IMG/VR virus record: IMGVR_UViG_3300009705_000030
Location: 1-44,320 of that record
Reading direction: 5' to 3' (one strand)
From: a virus
Length of the DNA stretch: 44,320 bases
The position numbers and the translations under genes are program-made. Shown here piece by piece: positions 24,946 through 34,593 of this stretch. Within the stretch, counting starts at the first letter, position 1. Each line of letters starts with the position of its first letter. Under the pieces are notes generated by a model. The model did not search any database. It was not told the DNA's origin and saw only the letters and a list, made by a program, of their open reading frames with translations.

Positions 24946-27333
24946 ATGTCAAGAATAAATAGAATGGGCAAAGTAGGGACGATACTTAAAGTTATCGACT
25001 CTGATGATAGAGGGCCTATAAAATACTCTATATCTGTAGATGGAACCTCCTATTCCAACCTCGAAGCCGTGAGCCTTGACCATGGCACCAATTCTGTATA
25101 TGATGAAGGTGACCGAGTGGCATGCAGTCTGGTAGATCCAGGCTCTGGGTTTGGATATATTATTGTCGGCCTTTTGCCAAATGTAAATCAGGGAAAGAAG
25201 GGTACTGACGCTAAGGCGGGAACCGTCCCCTTTTCAAGAAAGCTAAAAAGAGGTAGCAAGAGGGTTGGAGATTCGGAATCCTACTTTTGTGCAGATAAAT
25301 CCGGAGGGCTTAAAATTTCCAGCGGTATATTTGGTTCTACCTTATCTAGAGATAAGAGATCTGGGGTTTATTACTATGATGTATACGAAGGAATGTCTGA
25401 AAATACCTCTGCTTCAAAAACATACTCTAGGCCAGTCAGAAGAAGCCATGTGTCTACCGAGAGAGAATCTGTAGCGGAAGGTGCAGATACTAAATTTCAT
25501 ATAGCGTCAAAAAGAGTTGGGTTGTTTGAAGAGCAATCGAGGCCGACAAAGGTAGGTGGCATATTAGGAACCAAAAGAAACATTGAGCTTTCGGAAGTTA
25601 GATTCGTATCTCATGAGTTTTCCCAATCATATCATTTTTCTGGATTTGAAGATGAAATAGGCAAAATAAACGGAGAGCTTAACCTAAAACAAAGAAGCTT
25701 CTCCCCTCCATATCCCGGAATTTTGGGTGGGAAAAATAGAATAAAGGCTGCGGACAACCTGCTTCTTTTGGCTGAAAATGAATTAACTGAAACTATATAT
25801 GGTAATGTTGTTGATCTAAACAAGAATAAATTAGATATAAATTACAACCCCATACACCTTGGCTCTCCGCCAACCGATAGTGACGCTATGACTGAAGCAA
25901 AGCTGTTGTCTAGAAGGGGTCTTGGCGTTCACTTTCAGTTATCTACGAACTCTACACATTCTGAAACTAAAGAATATACTAGTGACAAAGGCTTTGTATT
26001 TTGCATGGACAAAGAGGGTGCATTCAGAATGCACGTTCCAAAAACAAGTGATACTGGAAATATATTATATCCAATTAGTGCCGATTTTTCAATGCATAAA
26101 AATGCGGTTGAAATGGAAACGCTGCCGCTACTAGAGTCTTCTGAAGAGGGGGTCCCGGTAACTCTCAGAGACCAGGATGGGAAAATTGTATTTCCTTCGG
26201 CAGATGAAAATACCGGAGAGGTTGTAAGTGATACACCTGGTTTGCGGCGAACTGGGATTTCTTATTCGAATAATAGTGGGTATTTCAATGCCGGACTGGG
26301 AGAGAACGTGGTAAGTGTAAATCACACAAGACACCACAATATGTATGCTGCGGCAGAAGCCTTGATAGCCAATACCATACATCATATTCTAATCCCAACT
26401 CAATATACTACTAATTACTGGATTGGGCCGGGAGGGCTTACTACTAGCGATCCTGGAGATAACCCATTATTTTTAAAGCTAAGCCTTGCAACTGATACCT
26501 CTAATTTAAACGTTTTTGAGGTTCCCTTTCCGGAGGGAACTGAGAGGACTGAGAATTTTAAAACGGAAGAGATTAGCCAGTTTCCACAATATGGGGGAAC
26601 AGTCGCTGTTGAGCCTGAATCTCCGGCTATGTATAATGGGGGAAAGCTCATTGTGGCCGGAAGCAAGACAAATTCACCTCGCTATACTAACGGCTTTTCG
26701 GTTTCTGATGGAAATGTGGTTCCAGATGAAGGGGGGCAGAAGACTGGCGGCAAGAGTGCTAATATAAACTTTGAAGGCTCTATCGACGTATCGGTTGGCG
26801 CAGATAATCAAGATATGAAAAGTATTGTTCTGGATGCCGCTGGCGCAATGATAGCCTGGCTGGGAAAAGATGCTAACGGAAGAAGCATGATAATGCAGAC
26901 AGATGGAGATATGCTGATAAACGTTGGCGGTGGCTACTCGGGTTCAGATCCCGAAACTTCAGCCTCAAGGGGGTTTAATGAAGGAAGGTTTGACTTGAGG
27001 GTTAATGTTACAGATAAGGGGTTTACAACGACAACTTTCGATCCAGTTACTGATGCAGACGGAAACGTTGTTCCTATAGACGTTGAAGGTGGAGATGGAA
27101 ACCCTCTATACGCCTCTGACTATATTATATCTATCGGAAAGCATGGAATGGTTATCGCCGGAATGAACCCTACTGCTAATATGATTATAAGGAATGATGG
27201 TAATTTGCTAATTGAGAGTGCATCTGGAGACCTAACTTTAAAAGGAAATATGGTTAGAATTGTAGAAGGCGCCAAGAAGCCGAGGGGTGCTGGAGAAAGC
27301 AAGACTTCTGGAAACGCTTCGGTGTCAACCTAG
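24946..27333 (+). CDS. Central baseplate spike protein
   Basis: This 795-residue protein follows the hub, as spikes do. Residues 1-75 look like the OB-fold of gpV/gp5/VgrG-type spikes (MGKVGTILKVIDSDD, LEAVSLDHGTNSVYDEGDRV, GFGYIIVGLLPN). The C-terminal 185 residues have short alternating strands expected of a trimeric beta-helix needle (VLDAAGAMIAWLGKDANG, MIMQTDGDMLINVGGG, MIIRNDGNLLIESASGDLTL). The intervening 500 residues are unusual for this family; they contain a histidine cluster near 459-482 (VNHTRHHNMYAAAEAL, then IHHIL). The protein should close the tube and pierce the outer membrane or wall. No apex HxH iron motif is visible at the very end (GAKKPRGAGESKTSG), so the tip may be completed by another protein. 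Confidence 0.75.
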   Translation: MSRINRMGKVGTILKVIDSDDRGPIKYSISVDGTSYSNLEAVSLDHGTNSVYDEGDRVACSLVDPGSGFGYIIVGLLPNVNQGKKGTDAKAGTVPFSRKLKRGSKRVGDSESYFCADKSGGLKISSGIFGSTLSRDKRSGVYYYDVYEGMSENTSASKTYSRPVRRSHVSTERESVAEGADTKFHIASKRVGLFEEQSRPTKVGGILGTKRNIELSEVRFVSHEFSQSYHFSGFEDEIGKINGELNLKQRSFSPPYPGILGGKNRIKAADNLLLLAENELTETIYGNVVDLNKNKLDINYNPIHLGSPPTDSDAMTEAKLLSRRGLGVHFQLSTNSTHSETKEYTSDKGFVFCMDKEGAFRMHVPKTSDTGNILYPISADFSMHKNAVEMETLPLLESSEEGVPVTLRDQDGKIVFPSADENTGEVVSDTPGLRRTGISYSNNSGYFNAGLGENVVSVNHTRHHNMYAAAEALIANTIHHILIPTQYTTNYWIGPGGLTTSDPGDNPLFLKLSLATDTSNLNVFEVPFPEGTERTENFKTEEISQFPQYGGTVAVEPESPAMYNGGKLIVAGSKTNSPRYTNGFSVSDGNVVPDEGGQKTGGKSANINFEGSIDVSVGADNQDMKSIVLDAAGAMIAWLGKDANGRSMIMQTDGDMLINVGGGYSGSDPETSASRGFNEGRFDLRVNVTDKGFTTTTFDPVTDADGNVVPIDVEGGDGNPLYASDYIISIGKHGMVIAGMNPTANMIIRNDGNLLIESASGDLTLKGNMVRIVEGAKKPRGAGESKTSGNASVST

Positions 27334-27374
27334 GTTATGAAAAATATAAAGTTACAGTATGAGGTTAATCTAAA

Positions 27375-30026
27375 ATGATTTTAGTAGGCGCAGTGCCAAT
27401 GAAGATTTCGGAAGACGCGGCTAGCTCAATTAGAGTTAGCTGCTTCGAGGCAGTTACTACTCAAGATATAACTGCATCTCCAGATTCTGGAATCCTATTC
27501 CCAAAGGCTGCTGTTAGCGCCGGAAAGCTTCCCCTGGTTGGCGGCGCTATTGTTAAAATTGGAACAGGTGGTCAAAATATACAAATTGTAAGATACGGAG
27601 GAACGGACGGTAGCATAGACGATGATAAGTGGGCGCCGCAAATAGATGAAGTAAAAGCAGAGTTTTCATCTATTGAGGGGGTTGTAAATGAGGTCGGAGA
27701 TAGCGCAAACTTATCAAATTTGGTTTCTGTAAGAAATAAAATAAATAAGTCACTATTTAATATATCAAAAAAAGGACTTACAAATTCAAACGTTAATGCA
27801 ACTTTCCGCGAAATACCTAGGGTATATATTTCTACTTATTATGGAGATATAGATACTATAACTCCAGAAGATGGAACTCATCCTGGAATTAATCATGAAA
27901 TAAACAGATTTGCAGAGTTAACATATATTCCACTAGATGTCTTTGGGAAGATATCTAGCATGCTAAAGGATAAGTTTAAAGACTTCTACGGAGTGACTGG
28001 AAAGACGTTCGGAGAAATAGGGGACTTCTTCGGAACAGATGGAGCCCTTGATTCTTCAAAGATAAATGATGAGATGATCAAAGGCTGTCTTCTTGAGTTC
28101 TTGCCAATATATAATATGTCAGAAGAGCAGATTATAAATGACAGCTTCAACCCAGATCTGGGTGGGTACTTTACGGTGTTTAGAGATAGCGCCGGAAACG
28201 ATACCATATATATAAAGATGCCGGATCTAACCGGAAGAGACTCTTCTGGCTTTACTTCTGATATATTCTCAGAGGACGAGCCCCCAATTCTTCTTATAGA
28301 GATGATAACTGACGATGGGGCTAGAAGAACCTCCATAGAGTACATGCCTCCCCCAGCATTGGAGCTTATAGAGGTTGGTTATGACCTGCCAACAGAATCT
28401 GATTCTCCTGATTTAAACATTGAGCTGTCTGGGCAGTTTTCAAACAACTCTGGCTCGAAGGTTTACCTATCTGTAATGGCAACTTCCTCTCTGGGCAGGA
28501 TTGCTGGGTTTAGAAAGACACAGGATAGTATGGTAGAGATATTCTCAGCACCATTACTGACTAAGCCGATGGAATCTGGAATTTGGGAATCGGGCGGTGA
28601 CGGAAAGGGGGTGTTTTCCGCAGACCATACAGAGGATATTGCTGGAAAAATAGGAGAGCTTTCCGCGTTACCGGATAATATATTTAACATATTTAAGCCA
28701 CGTGATACATCGGATGTAACCGAAATTACAGCATGGAATACTTTGGCAATTGGTGATAAATATAATATAGAGGTTACAGACCTGGGCTTTCCGCTATCTG
28801 TCTCATCTCAGCTATCTGGAACAATAATGGATATGGCAGGGGAAATGGGAAGGCCGGATTTGTTAATTTCAAATAGGGATATTCAAGCCTCGTCCGGATT
28901 TGCAAGGAATAATGATAAGTTCTCAAATCCAAAAGTCTATGGGGCTAGAGAGTTGCTAGCCTCTGCAAGGCCAAGCCTTTTAGACGTGTCTGAGCCACAA
29001 GTCCCTGCAGAGCCATTCTGGATAGAGGGTGACATAACATATGAAGAGGATTCTGAAACTGCTATAGCGACATTTAGTAAAGATAAGTTTGCAGATATAT
29101 ATTACCCCGGAGATGACGTTGGGACTTCAGAGTATATGTTTTCGATGTATATTATTGACAACATTGGGCAAATGGTAAGAGTTCCTGGTCCAAATATAGC
29201 GCTAACGGTCAAGAGCCCGGATCTTGATTCAATGAGCCCAAATGGATATTATGGAGGGCCTGTTGTTTCTTCAGACGGACAGCCTCAGTTTAGGTTTAAG
29301 TCAAGCACAAATGACTTAGACGGTATCTTTTCCTTTAAATTTTATAACGAAGACATGACCGAGGTGCTTGAGGTTAGGGAAAATATCCCTGGTGTCTTGC
29401 AAGACCAGGGCTGGTTTGCCAAAACATCTGGAGCGGTTACTGCTCAGATAGACTTGCCATTAACAACATTAGGTCTTGAGTCGGGAGCATACTTTGTTAG
29501 GGCGGTTAATAAATATGGAGCAGAAAGCGCGGCCATAAGAGTATACATTGCAGAGCCAGGAACTGAGAAATCGGACCTGCCGCCTGAGCCGGGAAAGAGC
29601 TATCTTTCATTCTTCAAAGAGTCAAAGAATTTGAAATTAGCCGGAATAAGCAAGAAGAATGACGAAACCGGGGTTAATGAGGCATCTGGTATTCCCATTC
29701 CCATGGACGGACAGAGTAGTAAGCTGAAGCTAAAGTATAAGGGCGGAGTATTTAAGAAGAACTCAAAAGTGCATTGTTATTTGGCATTTACAGATGAAGA
29801 TAGCGCAAAGCATTTTTCTGCGGAATCAGATATTGTGACCGTTGTTACAAAAACTGAAGATGGGCTAACATTATATATACCAAAAACACTGAAATATGTT
29901 TTAGACGAGGGTGCCGACTTTATAAGGCTTTCAAATAGGAAGGCCCAATTAATGCTACCTGGCACTAAATATGCAAAGTATAATTGGAATAGCGTAATAA
30001 GCGCAGAATCGGCCTATGTTTTGTAG
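27375..30026 (+). CDS. Large baseplate-region protein, upstream half of a probably split gene
   Basis: This 883-residue protein is of unknown function. The N-terminal 100 residues form a beta domain (GGAIVKIGTGGQNIQIVRYG). Residues about 545-735 have the rhythm of Ig/FN3-like sandwiches (PQFRFKSSTNDLDGIFSFKF, LGLESGAYFVRAVNKYG), followed by a Pro-rich linker (SDLPPEPGK) and another beta domain. The frame ends abruptly at TAG 30024-30026 in the middle of what looks like a strand (AESAYVL). The -1 frame is open across the stop and continues as credible protein into the next gene, so the two probably form one 2,405-residue protein disrupted by one missing base in the T run at 30019-30022. GAGG at 27361-27364 supports the start. 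Its place after the spike suggests a baseplate component. Confidence 0.6.
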   Translation: MILVGAVPMKISEDAASSIRVSCFEAVTTQDITASPDSGILFPKAAVSAGKLPLVGGAIVKIGTGGQNIQIVRYGGTDGSIDDDKWAPQIDEVKAEFSSIEGVVNEVGDSANLSNLVSVRNKINKSLFNISKKGLTNSNVNATFREIPRVYISTYYGDIDTITPEDGTHPGINHEINRFAELTYIPLDVFGKISSMLKDKFKDFYGVTGKTFGEIGDFFGTDGALDSSKINDEMIKGCLLEFLPIYNMSEEQIINDSFNPDLGGYFTVFRDSAGNDTIYIKMPDLTGRDSSGFTSDIFSEDEPPILLIEMITDDGARRTSIEYMPPPALELIEVGYDLPTESDSPDLNIELSGQFSNNSGSKVYLSVMATSSLGRIAGFRKTQDSMVEIFSAPLLTKPMESGIWESGGDGKGVFSADHTEDIAGKIGELSALPDNIFNIFKPRDTSDVTEITAWNTLAIGDKYNIEVTDLGFPLSVSSQLSGTIMDMAGEMGRPDLLISNRDIQASSGFARNNDKFSNPKVYGARELLASARPSLLDVSEPQVPAEPFWIEGDITYEEDSETAIATFSKDKFADIYYPGDDVGTSEYMFSMYIIDNIGQMVRVPGPNIALTVKSPDLDSMSPNGYYGGPVVSSDGQPQFRFKSSTNDLDGIFSFKFYNEDMTEVLEVRENIPGVLQDQGWFAKTSGAVTAQIDLPLTTLGLESGAYFVRAVNKYGAESAAIRVYIAEPGTEKSDLPPEPGKSYLSFFKESKNLKLAGISKKNDETGVNEASGIPIPMDGQSSKLKLKYKGGVFKKNSKVHCYLAFTDEDSAKHFSAESDIVTVVTKTEDGLTLYIPKTLKYVLDEGADFIRLSNRKAQLMLPGTKYAKYNWNSVISAESAYVL

Positions 30027-30154
30027 TCAATAAGGCGATAGACGAGATTGCAAGCCCAGGTTCTTCAGATACGTGGGCTACGTCTGAATCATACAAGGAT
30101 AATGGCTCTTATGCTTATTTTAAAATAACCGAGAGGGCGGACTCTGATAAAAAA
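29993..30154 (+). other. Coding-like junction between two halves of a split giant gene
   Basis: In the frame of the downstream gene this stretch is open from just after a TAG at 29990-29992 to ATG 30155, with no ATG, GTG or TTG start in it. It translates to credible protein (VVNKAIDEIASPGSSDTW, NGSYAYFKITERADSDKK). Adding one T to the run at 30019-30022 turns SAYVL-stop into SAYVFVVNKAID and joins both genes. The zero-frame codons TAT GTT TTG TAG do not form a canonical -1 slippery heptamer, so a mutation or sequencing/assembly error is more likely than programmed frameshifting. Confidence 0.6.
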
Positions 30155-33100
30155 ATGCCCCCCTTTGTAGGGCCTCCAATAATAACAAATATGGTTCTTG
30201 GTGACAAATCCGGTCCAAACAATGAAAGTGAGAGCAAAATAGTAAGAACATCTTCGTCTTCAGTGTCAAATACGCTGAGGGGCATGTTATCTAACTATGG
30301 GTTTGATCAGGCGGCTACTGGTCAAATTGTTGAAAGCACAAAACATTCTGCTATATCGAAGATACAGAGGGCCGTAATAGTCTTTAATGGTCATGATTTT
30401 AAAGCTAAGCATAAATTTAAATTCGGAACTCAAAAGATAAATAAAAAAAGAATTGGCAAAATCAGAGCGCTTTCTTCAGAACAGGAATCTGGCAAGCTGG
30501 TAGCTGGATTTAGAAATCTATCATCGTCTACAGATGGGTATATGTCAATAACTGTTGAGTCAAAATATAAAAAATTCAAAGTCACTATGACATCTGATAA
30601 GTTGTATATAGGACTTACGACCACAGATATTCCTAGCGATCTTTATACCATAGATCCCAAGACGGATTCCCTAATCCTATCATCTGCTTGGGTGAGTGAG
30701 ATAGTTACTGGAGACTCCACGGATGAAAAAGCGGCGTTTGTAGGAGAGGCTCCGTTTACAATTGCTGATGGGGCAGCACTTGGACATGGCTCGCTTCTAT
30801 TTGGGGAGGGAAATGGGTTGATGATAACTAGCGAATCTGCATCTGATGGGCCTATGGCTAACTCAGATTATGTACTACAGATTCCAGTTTCTATAACTCC
30901 AACTAACTTTGACTTTAAGATGATGATCGCAAAATCTTCAGATAGTGTAGAGGATTCCAGGGTTGGGTCTAAGTTATCATACTCAACCTTAATGAAGGGT
31001 GTAACAACTTCAGATATCTCCAGAATTGCTAGAGCTAAAGACCTGTTGGTGCCATCAACTGTTAAGTTGGATTCTGGAGTAGAGATACCAAGATCCGCAT
31101 ATTCTTTAGACAGTACAGAATCGGCAACAGCAAAATTATTTTTAAAAGCACAGGTATCAAACTATGCAGCAATAGAGTACAACATACCTGAAATAATCAA
31201 AGTCGTTAGAAAAAACAACAATGAGGTCTTTGAGGCTGGTGATTTTGAAAACCTAACGTTTGAAGCGAAAGAAAGGCTTATAGTGTATGTTAAGGGAGCG
31301 AGAAGATATGCTTCAATAACAATAAACGATATAAGATGTCGTGTCATATCCAGAAGGATGGAAAATGGTGTCCTTAAGGCGAAGATAGTGGTTCCAAAGG
31401 CTCTAGCATTTATCAATGTAGATGATTGTTTGACACTTGCTGCATCAAATTCAAATGCAGAGAGAAATAGAGTTAGGGCCCTCTTGGGTGACGGGTTCAC
31501 ACTAGATCTGGAGCAAATATTTGAAGATCTTATACTCGGGCCTCTTAAGGATAAGTTGGCAGATATAGAAGAACTTCTGAACAAACTGCTGGAGGGTCCA
31601 CTGCAGTTTATAAATGTCTTGATGGATAAAGTCGCCGCCTTGAAAGAGATCATACAAAGCTTTTGTGACATATCCTTCCATTTGACAGCAGAGCTTCAAG
31701 CACACCTCAGAGGTTTTCAGGTTCTTCTAATCCCGATTCAGGTTATCTTCTGTATTATAGATGTTATATGTGCGCTATTAAATCCATTTAAGCTGGCAAA
31801 AGCAATAATAAGGCTTTTTCAGTGTTTATTTGATTTGATATTATTATTACCACAGCTATCCGTGCCGGTAATGTTCTTAAGACTACTCCTGCACCTACTG
31901 GACCTTCTTGAGTGTCTTATCCAAAAAATACTTGGAATTATAACTGCAATAAACGAGATTATAAAAGCAATTGATAGGGCCATAAAGTACAAAAACTGGC
32001 CGGCAATAAAAGCGCTAGAAGAGGTTTTGTCCGAGTATCTATTTTCAGTTGAAGCTGATCTCCAGGTTCTTGAGCCTATTATAACAATTTTGGCAATATT
32101 TCTTCAGCTGCTTCAAATGTTCTTTAGATTCCCATGCGAAATAACGCCTGGAACTGGAGATGCGGAATGCGGAGTCGATGGAACAATATTGGCCGGAATT
32201 TTAGGAGGAAAGCTGGCCCCAGGGGGAAGCATAACTCCTGATATCGCGCTTCCTGTTGCACAATCTATAAGCGTTGAGCCGTTAGCGTTTATAAAGGTTG
32301 ATAATGAGCCATATCCGGATGCAGATAGTGGTGGTACGGACCTTATAGACGTTAAGGATAACTTGGGAACGACACTAATAAGGAAAGATTTCTCTGAAGA
32401 CGATGTTGTTGAGGCAGATGACCTATACGAAAGAGAGGAGGGTGATCTTCTAAGCGATGTTGGACTATTTATAGATGCTTTGGACATGGTGAAGATTGGC
32501 TCCGGAGATGAAGAGGAAGATACCTTGAGAATCAACTCTGTATATAACGATCCAGGTTCTGATTCTGCCAAGCTAGGGAAGAAGAACCACGGAACCTTCG
32601 AGGTTTCGTATTCTAAGTCAAAGAAGGGTGGGTCATGGAAAAAGTCAAATCCTGCAGCTGTAACATTTAAGTTCAATCAAAAGGGAAGAACGAATATTGA
32701 CTGGTGGTTTTTCAGAAAAGCTTTTGATCCGGATCAGACATTAGATTCTCCAATAACACTTCTTAATAAAAGTGGAGATGATATAAGCATTAGATCCTCG
32801 GGCAAGGGGAAGTTTGTTAGTCCTATAGATGGTCACGATGACTTCCTGGATTTCAATGGAGATACCGCATCCGTTAAGCCGCTAATACTTCCTATAGATT
32901 TTCCAATATATGAAGTAAACCCAGACACGGGAGAGTTGGATCTTATAGAAACCAGAACGGAGTACAAAACTTTTGATGGCATTCCTAGAATGGCTATAAT
33001 GGATGATCAGTTTAATCTTTATTATATAAAAGAAGACGGCATTGTATTCGGAGAAGACCCTGATACTGAACAAAATAATGTCATTCTTGAGATAAAAGCT

Positions 33101-34591
33101 GTCATGCAAAATCATCCTGCTGCTCCAAAACATGCTACATCAAGAGAGAGCATCGTAATGGTTAACGAAGTTGGTCTTGAATACTTGTTTACACACAAAG
33201 AGAAGAGAGGTGGCTTCTGGACGGGTGCGACAGCCTCTGGGCTTGCAGCATTGTTTGACGGCGACAGCTCTCCGGATGAGATAATCAGTGACTTATCTTC
33301 AGCACAATTCAAAGTATGCGATGACGGAAATTCTTATTTCAAGCCATTAGTCACTGCAGAAGGCTGGCCAGCAGATGAAGGTGGAATTCCAAAAAAACCA
33401 AATCTTAATAACAACGCTCATATCGCGCTTGTAACAGAGAAGGTTGTTGAGGACTTCATAAAGGTTGTTGATGGCGATGGGATTTCGGTCATTCCAGGAA
33501 AGGCCATTGATAATATTCCTCTATTAGATTTTCCAAAGCTATATTTTGTAGACGTAAGACAGGCGGAGGAAGAGATTCAGCAGATGTGCACAAATGCTAC
33601 GATTAATCAGTCAGCTATACCTTCCGAAGAAGATACATCTGCTGTAACAAAACTGATTGAGGAAGCTAGGGACTGTGTAGAGAAGTATCCTATAACAATC
33701 AAGGCCGCTACTTCGAAGGTTAGGGCCTCCATTGCGGCCTATCCGGAAACCAAATTGCTTCCCGATCTAATACCTATAGGGGACATTGTTGCTGCAGGAG
33801 AGGAGCTTCAATTGTGCATAGAGGATATAGCGAACAAAACTTGTGTTTTTGTTGTTAATGAGCTATCAACATCATTTAAGGTTCTTGAGGATGAAGACAT
33901 AACCCCTGTTGCTGGGTTCTCAACGATGATAACTCCGGCAGAAATAATAGCTGGGCCAGGAGTTGTTGGTGATGCGCCAGAAGAATATGGCCCAAGATAT
34001 ATTGGAGCAAGAGAGTACGCCTCTGGGGACGGTGACAGTGCGATCATAGAAATAGGAGAGTTTGCAACTATCGAATTAACACCAAGAGAGTGTTATGGGA
34101 ATGTAGCGCCAGGTTTGAAATTCGAAGAAAAGGTTGAGATGGAAATATTATCAGACGGAACAGGCTCTGCTAGGTTCATAGATTATGAAGAAGATGATGG
34201 TGGAACGGTTGCAAGATATCTTGCCAAAGGGAATAGCGTTTACGCTAGAATAACTTCAGACGCAATTGGTGAGATAAAGATAAAGGCATCTGTTTGTGGA
34301 AAGACAATTCAGGCGTTAGCGTTCTCTGGATTTGAAGATATAGTGGAAGAACTCTCATCTGCAGAATCCGCAGTTGATTGCATAGAAGATGGTGTAGACG
34401 CAGATATAATGTCAGAGGTCGAGACACCGCTCGGAGGCTTGTCTAGGGTAGATAGGGTTCTGAGTGTGTTCTTTGTCGATACCGGAAAGGGAGATGAGAT
34501 GCTCCTTTCGGACATGTCAAGCAAGGAGGATGATGATGCTCTCCTTGCCAAGTCTAATCCACAGACCTTTGGAACTAAGCTGGAGAATTAA
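30155..34591 (+). CDS. Large baseplate-region protein with hydrophobic helical domain, downstream half of a probably split gene
   Basis: This frame encodes 1,478 residues from the first ATG, but the frame is open 162 bases further upstream and the ATG lacks a well-placed ribosome site, so the true N-terminus is probably the preceding gene. Residues 1-440 are beta-rich. Residues about 447-665 are a long helical region with strongly hydrophobic segments (FQVLLIPIQVIFCIIDVICA, FQCLFDLILLLPQLSVPVMF, ILAIFLQLLQMFFRF) and seven cysteines, an unusual composition for a baseplate protein. The remainder is acidic and beta-rich with more cysteines, ending in an Ig-like stretch (EIGEFATIELTPREC). I recognise no family. 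The hydrophobic part could insert into the host membrane or act as a hydrophobic assembly core; both are inference. Confidence 0.6.
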   Translation: MPPFVGPPIITNMVLGDKSGPNNESESKIVRTSSSSVSNTLRGMLSNYGFDQAATGQIVESTKHSAISKIQRAVIVFNGHDFKAKHKFKFGTQKINKKRIGKIRALSSEQESGKLVAGFRNLSSSTDGYMSITVESKYKKFKVTMTSDKLYIGLTTTDIPSDLYTIDPKTDSLILSSAWVSEIVTGDSTDEKAAFVGEAPFTIADGAALGHGSLLFGEGNGLMITSESASDGPMANSDYVLQIPVSITPTNFDFKMMIAKSSDSVEDSRVGSKLSYSTLMKGVTTSDISRIARAKDLLVPSTVKLDSGVEIPRSAYSLDSTESATAKLFLKAQVSNYAAIEYNIPEIIKVVRKNNNEVFEAGDFENLTFEAKERLIVYVKGARRYASITINDIRCRVISRRMENGVLKAKIVVPKALAFINVDDCLTLAASNSNAERNRVRALLGDGFTLDLEQIFEDLILGPLKDKLADIEELLNKLLEGPLQFINVLMDKVAALKEIIQSFCDISFHLTAELQAHLRGFQVLLIPIQVIFCIIDVICALLNPFKLAKAIIRLFQCLFDLILLLPQLSVPVMFLRLLLHLLDLLECLIQKILGIITAINEIIKAIDRAIKYKNWPAIKALEEVLSEYLFSVEADLQVLEPIITILAIFLQLLQMFFRFPCEITPGTGDAECGVDGTILAGILGGKLAPGGSITPDIALPVAQSISVEPLAFIKVDNEPYPDADSGGTDLIDVKDNLGTTLIRKDFSEDDVVEADDLYEREEGDLLSDVGLFIDALDMVKIGSGDEEEDTLRINSVYNDPGSDSAKLGKKNHGTFEVSYSKSKKGGSWKKSNPAAVTFKFNQKGRTNIDWWFFRKAFDPDQTLDSPITLLNKSGDDISIRSSGKGKFVSPIDGHDDFLDFNGDTASVKPLILPIDFPIYEVNPDTGELDLIETRTEYKTFDGIPRMAIMDDQFNLYYIKEDGIVFGEDPDTEQNNVILEIKAVMQNHPAAPKHATSRESIVMVNEVGLEYLFTHKEKRGGFWTGATASGLAALFDGDSSPDEIISDLSSAQFKVCDDGNSYFKPLVTAEGWPADEGGIPKKPNLNNNAHIALVTEKVVEDFIKVVDGDGISVIPGKAIDNIPLLDFPKLYFVDVRQAEEEIQQMCTNATINQSAIPSEEDTSAVTKLIEEARDCVEKYPITIKAATSKVRASIAAYPETKLLPDLIPIGDIVAAGEELQLCIEDIANKTCVFVVNELSTSFKVLEDEDITPVAGFSTMITPAEIIAGPGVVGDAPEEYGPRYIGAREYASGDGDSAIIEIGEFATIELTPRECYGNVAPGLKFEEKVEMEILSDGTGSARFIDYEEDDGGTVARYLAKGNSVYARITSDAIGEIKIKASVCGKTIQALAFSGFEDIVEELSSAESAVDCIEDGVDADIMSEVETPLGGLSRVDRVLSVFFVDTGKGDEMLLSDMSSKEDDDALLAKSNPQTFGTKLEN

Positions 34592-34593
34592 TT

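Noticed and set aside
27337-27378. A 13-codon frame (starting MKNIKLQYEV) whose stop overlaps the ATG of the next gene (ATGA).
   Set aside because: It could be a coupling leader, but it has only a poorly spaced AGG upstream and the gene behind it has its own GAGG ribosome site; chance is likely.
30015-30026. Programmed -1 frameshift at TAT GTT TTG TAG.
   Set aside because: The codons do not form an X XXY YYZ heptamer; re-pairing of GTT and TTG in the -1 frame would be poor. A base loss in the T run is more plausible.
31162-31671. Long minus-strand open frames (here 169 codons; others at 7231-7743, 32113-32676 and 39123-39767).
   Set aside because: They lie wholly inside well-supported + strand genes, have shadow-type composition (Ser/Leu/Ile-rich, low complexity) and no ribosome sites.
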